From Oceanospirillaceae bacterium (GTDB taxonomy: Bacteria > Pseudomonadota > Gammaproteobacteria > Pseudomonadales > Balneatricaceae), in assembly GCA_003521845.1 (NCBI GenBank), contig DPHB01000040.1:533-6919 (forward strand): DNA of 6,387 bases, read 5' to 3'. The translations under genes and the position numbers were made by a program. Below are positions 5,232 to 6,387 of this stretch, one piece after another. How positions within the stretch are numbered: position 1 is the stretch's first letter; each line of letters opens with the position of its first letter. The notes under the pieces are model-generated. The model had not been told where the DNA came from. It made no database searches and was given only the letters and a program-made list of their open reading frames with translations.

Positions 5232-6332
5232 TCTACAGCATCACAAGTTTTAGCCGTTAACGATGATTTGCCAATTCGCACTGCAGGCCCTGTGCATAGC
5301 GGTAAAGTACGCAGTGTGTATTGGTTAAGTGAGGCTGACAGTCAGCGTCTAATTGCTGAAAAAGGCTACAACCTACACCCTGATGCCCCTCTTGCGGTGA
5401 TGGTGATTAGCGACCGTATTTCGGCCTTTGATTGCATTTGGCATGGTGAAGGTGGCCTTAATGGCGTACCGGGTAAAGGCGCTGCATTGAACGCCATTGC
5501 CAACCACTGGTTTGGTCGTTTTCGTGAGCAGGGCTTGGCCGACAGCCATATTGTTGATATCCCGCACCCCTTTGTATGGATTGTACAAAAAGCGCGCCCG
5601 GTAATGATTGAAGCCATTGCGCGCCAGTATATTACCGGCTCCATGTGGCGCGCTTATGCTAAGGGTGAACGTGAGTTCTGCGGTATTCAATTGCCTGAAG
5701 GTTTGCAAGCCAATCAGAGCCTGCCAGAGTTACTAATTACACCTTCTACCAAGGGCATACTAAAGGGTATTGCGGGTGTGCCAGAAGCCGATGATGTCAA
5801 TGTGACCCGCACCAACATCGAAGAAAACTACCAAGCTTTCAAGTTTTCTTCGGCGGCTGATATTAGTCGTTATGAAACGCTGTTAAAAGAAGGCTTTTCT
5901 GTCATTTCCAGTGATTTGGCGGCTATCGACCAAGTGTTTGTGGACACCAAGTTTGAATTTGGTTATGTCACTGACGCCCACGGCAACGAAAAGCTGATTT
6001 ATATGGACGAAGTAGGTACCCCGGACTCATCACGTATATGGGATGGTGCGGCCTTGCGCAAAGGCGAGATCGTTGAAAATTCCAAAGAAGGTTTTCGTCA
6101 GTTTTTGCTGAATCACTTCCCCGATGCAGATATCTTGCTAAACAAAAACCGTATGGCAGAGCGTGAAGCACTGGCCCGTGACAATGCCTTACCATTGCAT
6201 GCCATGCAGGCTATCTCTGATACCTATACGGGTATCGCTGAGGCAATCACTGGCAAGCCGGTGCGTTTGAGTGATGATCCCAAGGGTGAAATTGTGGATG
6301 TACTAAATGAACAGTATGGTTTGATTATTTAG
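5229..6332 (+). CDS. purC: Phosphoribosylaminoimidazole-succinocarboxamide synthase (SAICAR synthase)
   Basis: PurC joins aspartate to CAIR using ATP, forming SAICAR in de novo purine synthesis in the cytoplasm. With this start the protein has 367 residues, the length of the long PurC type I associate with Vibrio and Shewanella, rather than the roughly 237 residues of E. coli PurC. Counting from the upstream ATG at 5217 (subtract 4 for this start), the motifs are: nucleotide-binding SGKVRSVY (28-35), ISDRISAFD (64-72), RQYITGSMWRAY (136-147), TPSTK (175-179), VDTKFEFG (242-249) and DEVGTPDSSRIW (264-275). All are intact, and the C-terminus EQYGLII is normal. The ATG at 5229 is chosen by homology and has its own GGGAG site. 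The gene is in the same direction as the LysR-type gene but separated by about 100 bp with its own likely promoter, so no functional link to tryptophan breakdown is implied. Tandem repeats begin just after the stop. Confidence 0.96.
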   Translation: MSTASQVLAVNDDLPIRTAGPVHSGKVRSVYWLSEADSQRLIAEKGYNLHPDAPLAVMVISDRISAFDCIWHGEGGLNGVPGKGAALNAIANHWFGRFREQGLADSHIVDIPHPFVWIVQKARPVMIEAIARQYITGSMWRAYAKGEREFCGIQLPEGLQANQSLPELLITPSTKGILKGIAGVPEADDVNVTRTNIEENYQAFKFSSAADISRYETLLKEGFSVISSDLAAIDQVFVDTKFEFGYVTDAHGNEKLIYMDEVGTPDSSRIWDGAALRKGEIVENSKEGFRQFLLNHFPDADILLNKNRMAEREALARDNALPLHAMQAISDTYTGIAEAITGKPVRLSDDPKGEIVDVLNEQYGLII

Positions 6333-6340
6333 TAGATAGG

Positions 6341-6387
6341 TAAAATTGGTAAAATTGGGGTCATAAAATTGGGGTCAGAGTAAAATT
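6341..6387 (+). repeat. Short tandem repeats, 14-bp unit, cut by the window end
   Basis: Two perfect adjacent copies of TAAAATTGGGGTCA lie at 6350-6363 and 6364-6377. A shorter unit TAAAATTGG (6341-6349) precedes them, and after GAG another TAAAATT starts at 6381 and runs off the end. The array begins 9 bp after the purC stop. I recall GGGGTCAGAGTAAAATT-like sequences near IS200-like/RAYT transposase genes in proteobacteria, so a mobile element may follow, but none is visible here. Confidence 0.7.

Overview
This 6.4 kb chromosomal window most likely comes from a gammaproteobacterium. The PurC is of the roughly 367-residue class I associate with Vibrio- and Shewanella-like bacteria, the CysD core is close to the enterobacterial type, and gene spacing and Shine-Dalgarno sequences are ordinary for that group. 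Base composition is near 50% GC by eye. All five complete or partial metabolic genes and the regulator are recognisable. No RNA gene, CRISPR array, phage gene or complete insertion sequence is seen.

Layout from left to right. (1) Positions 1-900, minus strand, are the 5' part of cysD (ATP sulfurylase small subunit), cut by the left edge. Its reading frame carries about 190 residues of unrecognised protein in front of the normal CysD start. (2) A 189-bp AT-rich divergent spacer holds a good minus-strand promoter, bracketed by two 15-bp inverted arms. (3) An AlaX-type alanyl-tRNA editing hydrolase is on the plus strand at 1090-1827. (4) A convergent spacer is filled with a nested palindromic repeat of the GTCATTGCGAG type. 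(5) On the minus strand, kynA (tryptophan 2,3-dioxygenase) followed by kynU (kynureninase) form a two-gene operon. (6) A LysR-family regulator is divergent from kynA, with overlapping, face-to-face promoters and a dyad between the genes. (7) purC (SAICAR synthase) is on the plus strand. (8) The right edge enters short AT-rich tandem repeats with a 14-bp unit, cut by the window end.

Functionally, kynA and kynU carry out the first and third steps of tryptophan breakdown to anthranilate and alanine. The kynurenine formamidase for the middle step is not in the window. The divergent LysR-type gene is the obvious candidate regulator, but its effector is inferred only from position. cysD, alaX and purC belong to unrelated housekeeping pathways (sulfate assimilation, translation quality control and purine synthesis).

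The item most worth following up is the long N-terminal extension of CysD. It is continuous in frame with the core, has no usual start codon at the domain junction, and matches no family I can name. The repeats at 1838-1975 and 6341-6387 and the operator-like arms around the cysD promoter come next. I see no strong evidence for an entirely new multi-gene system.
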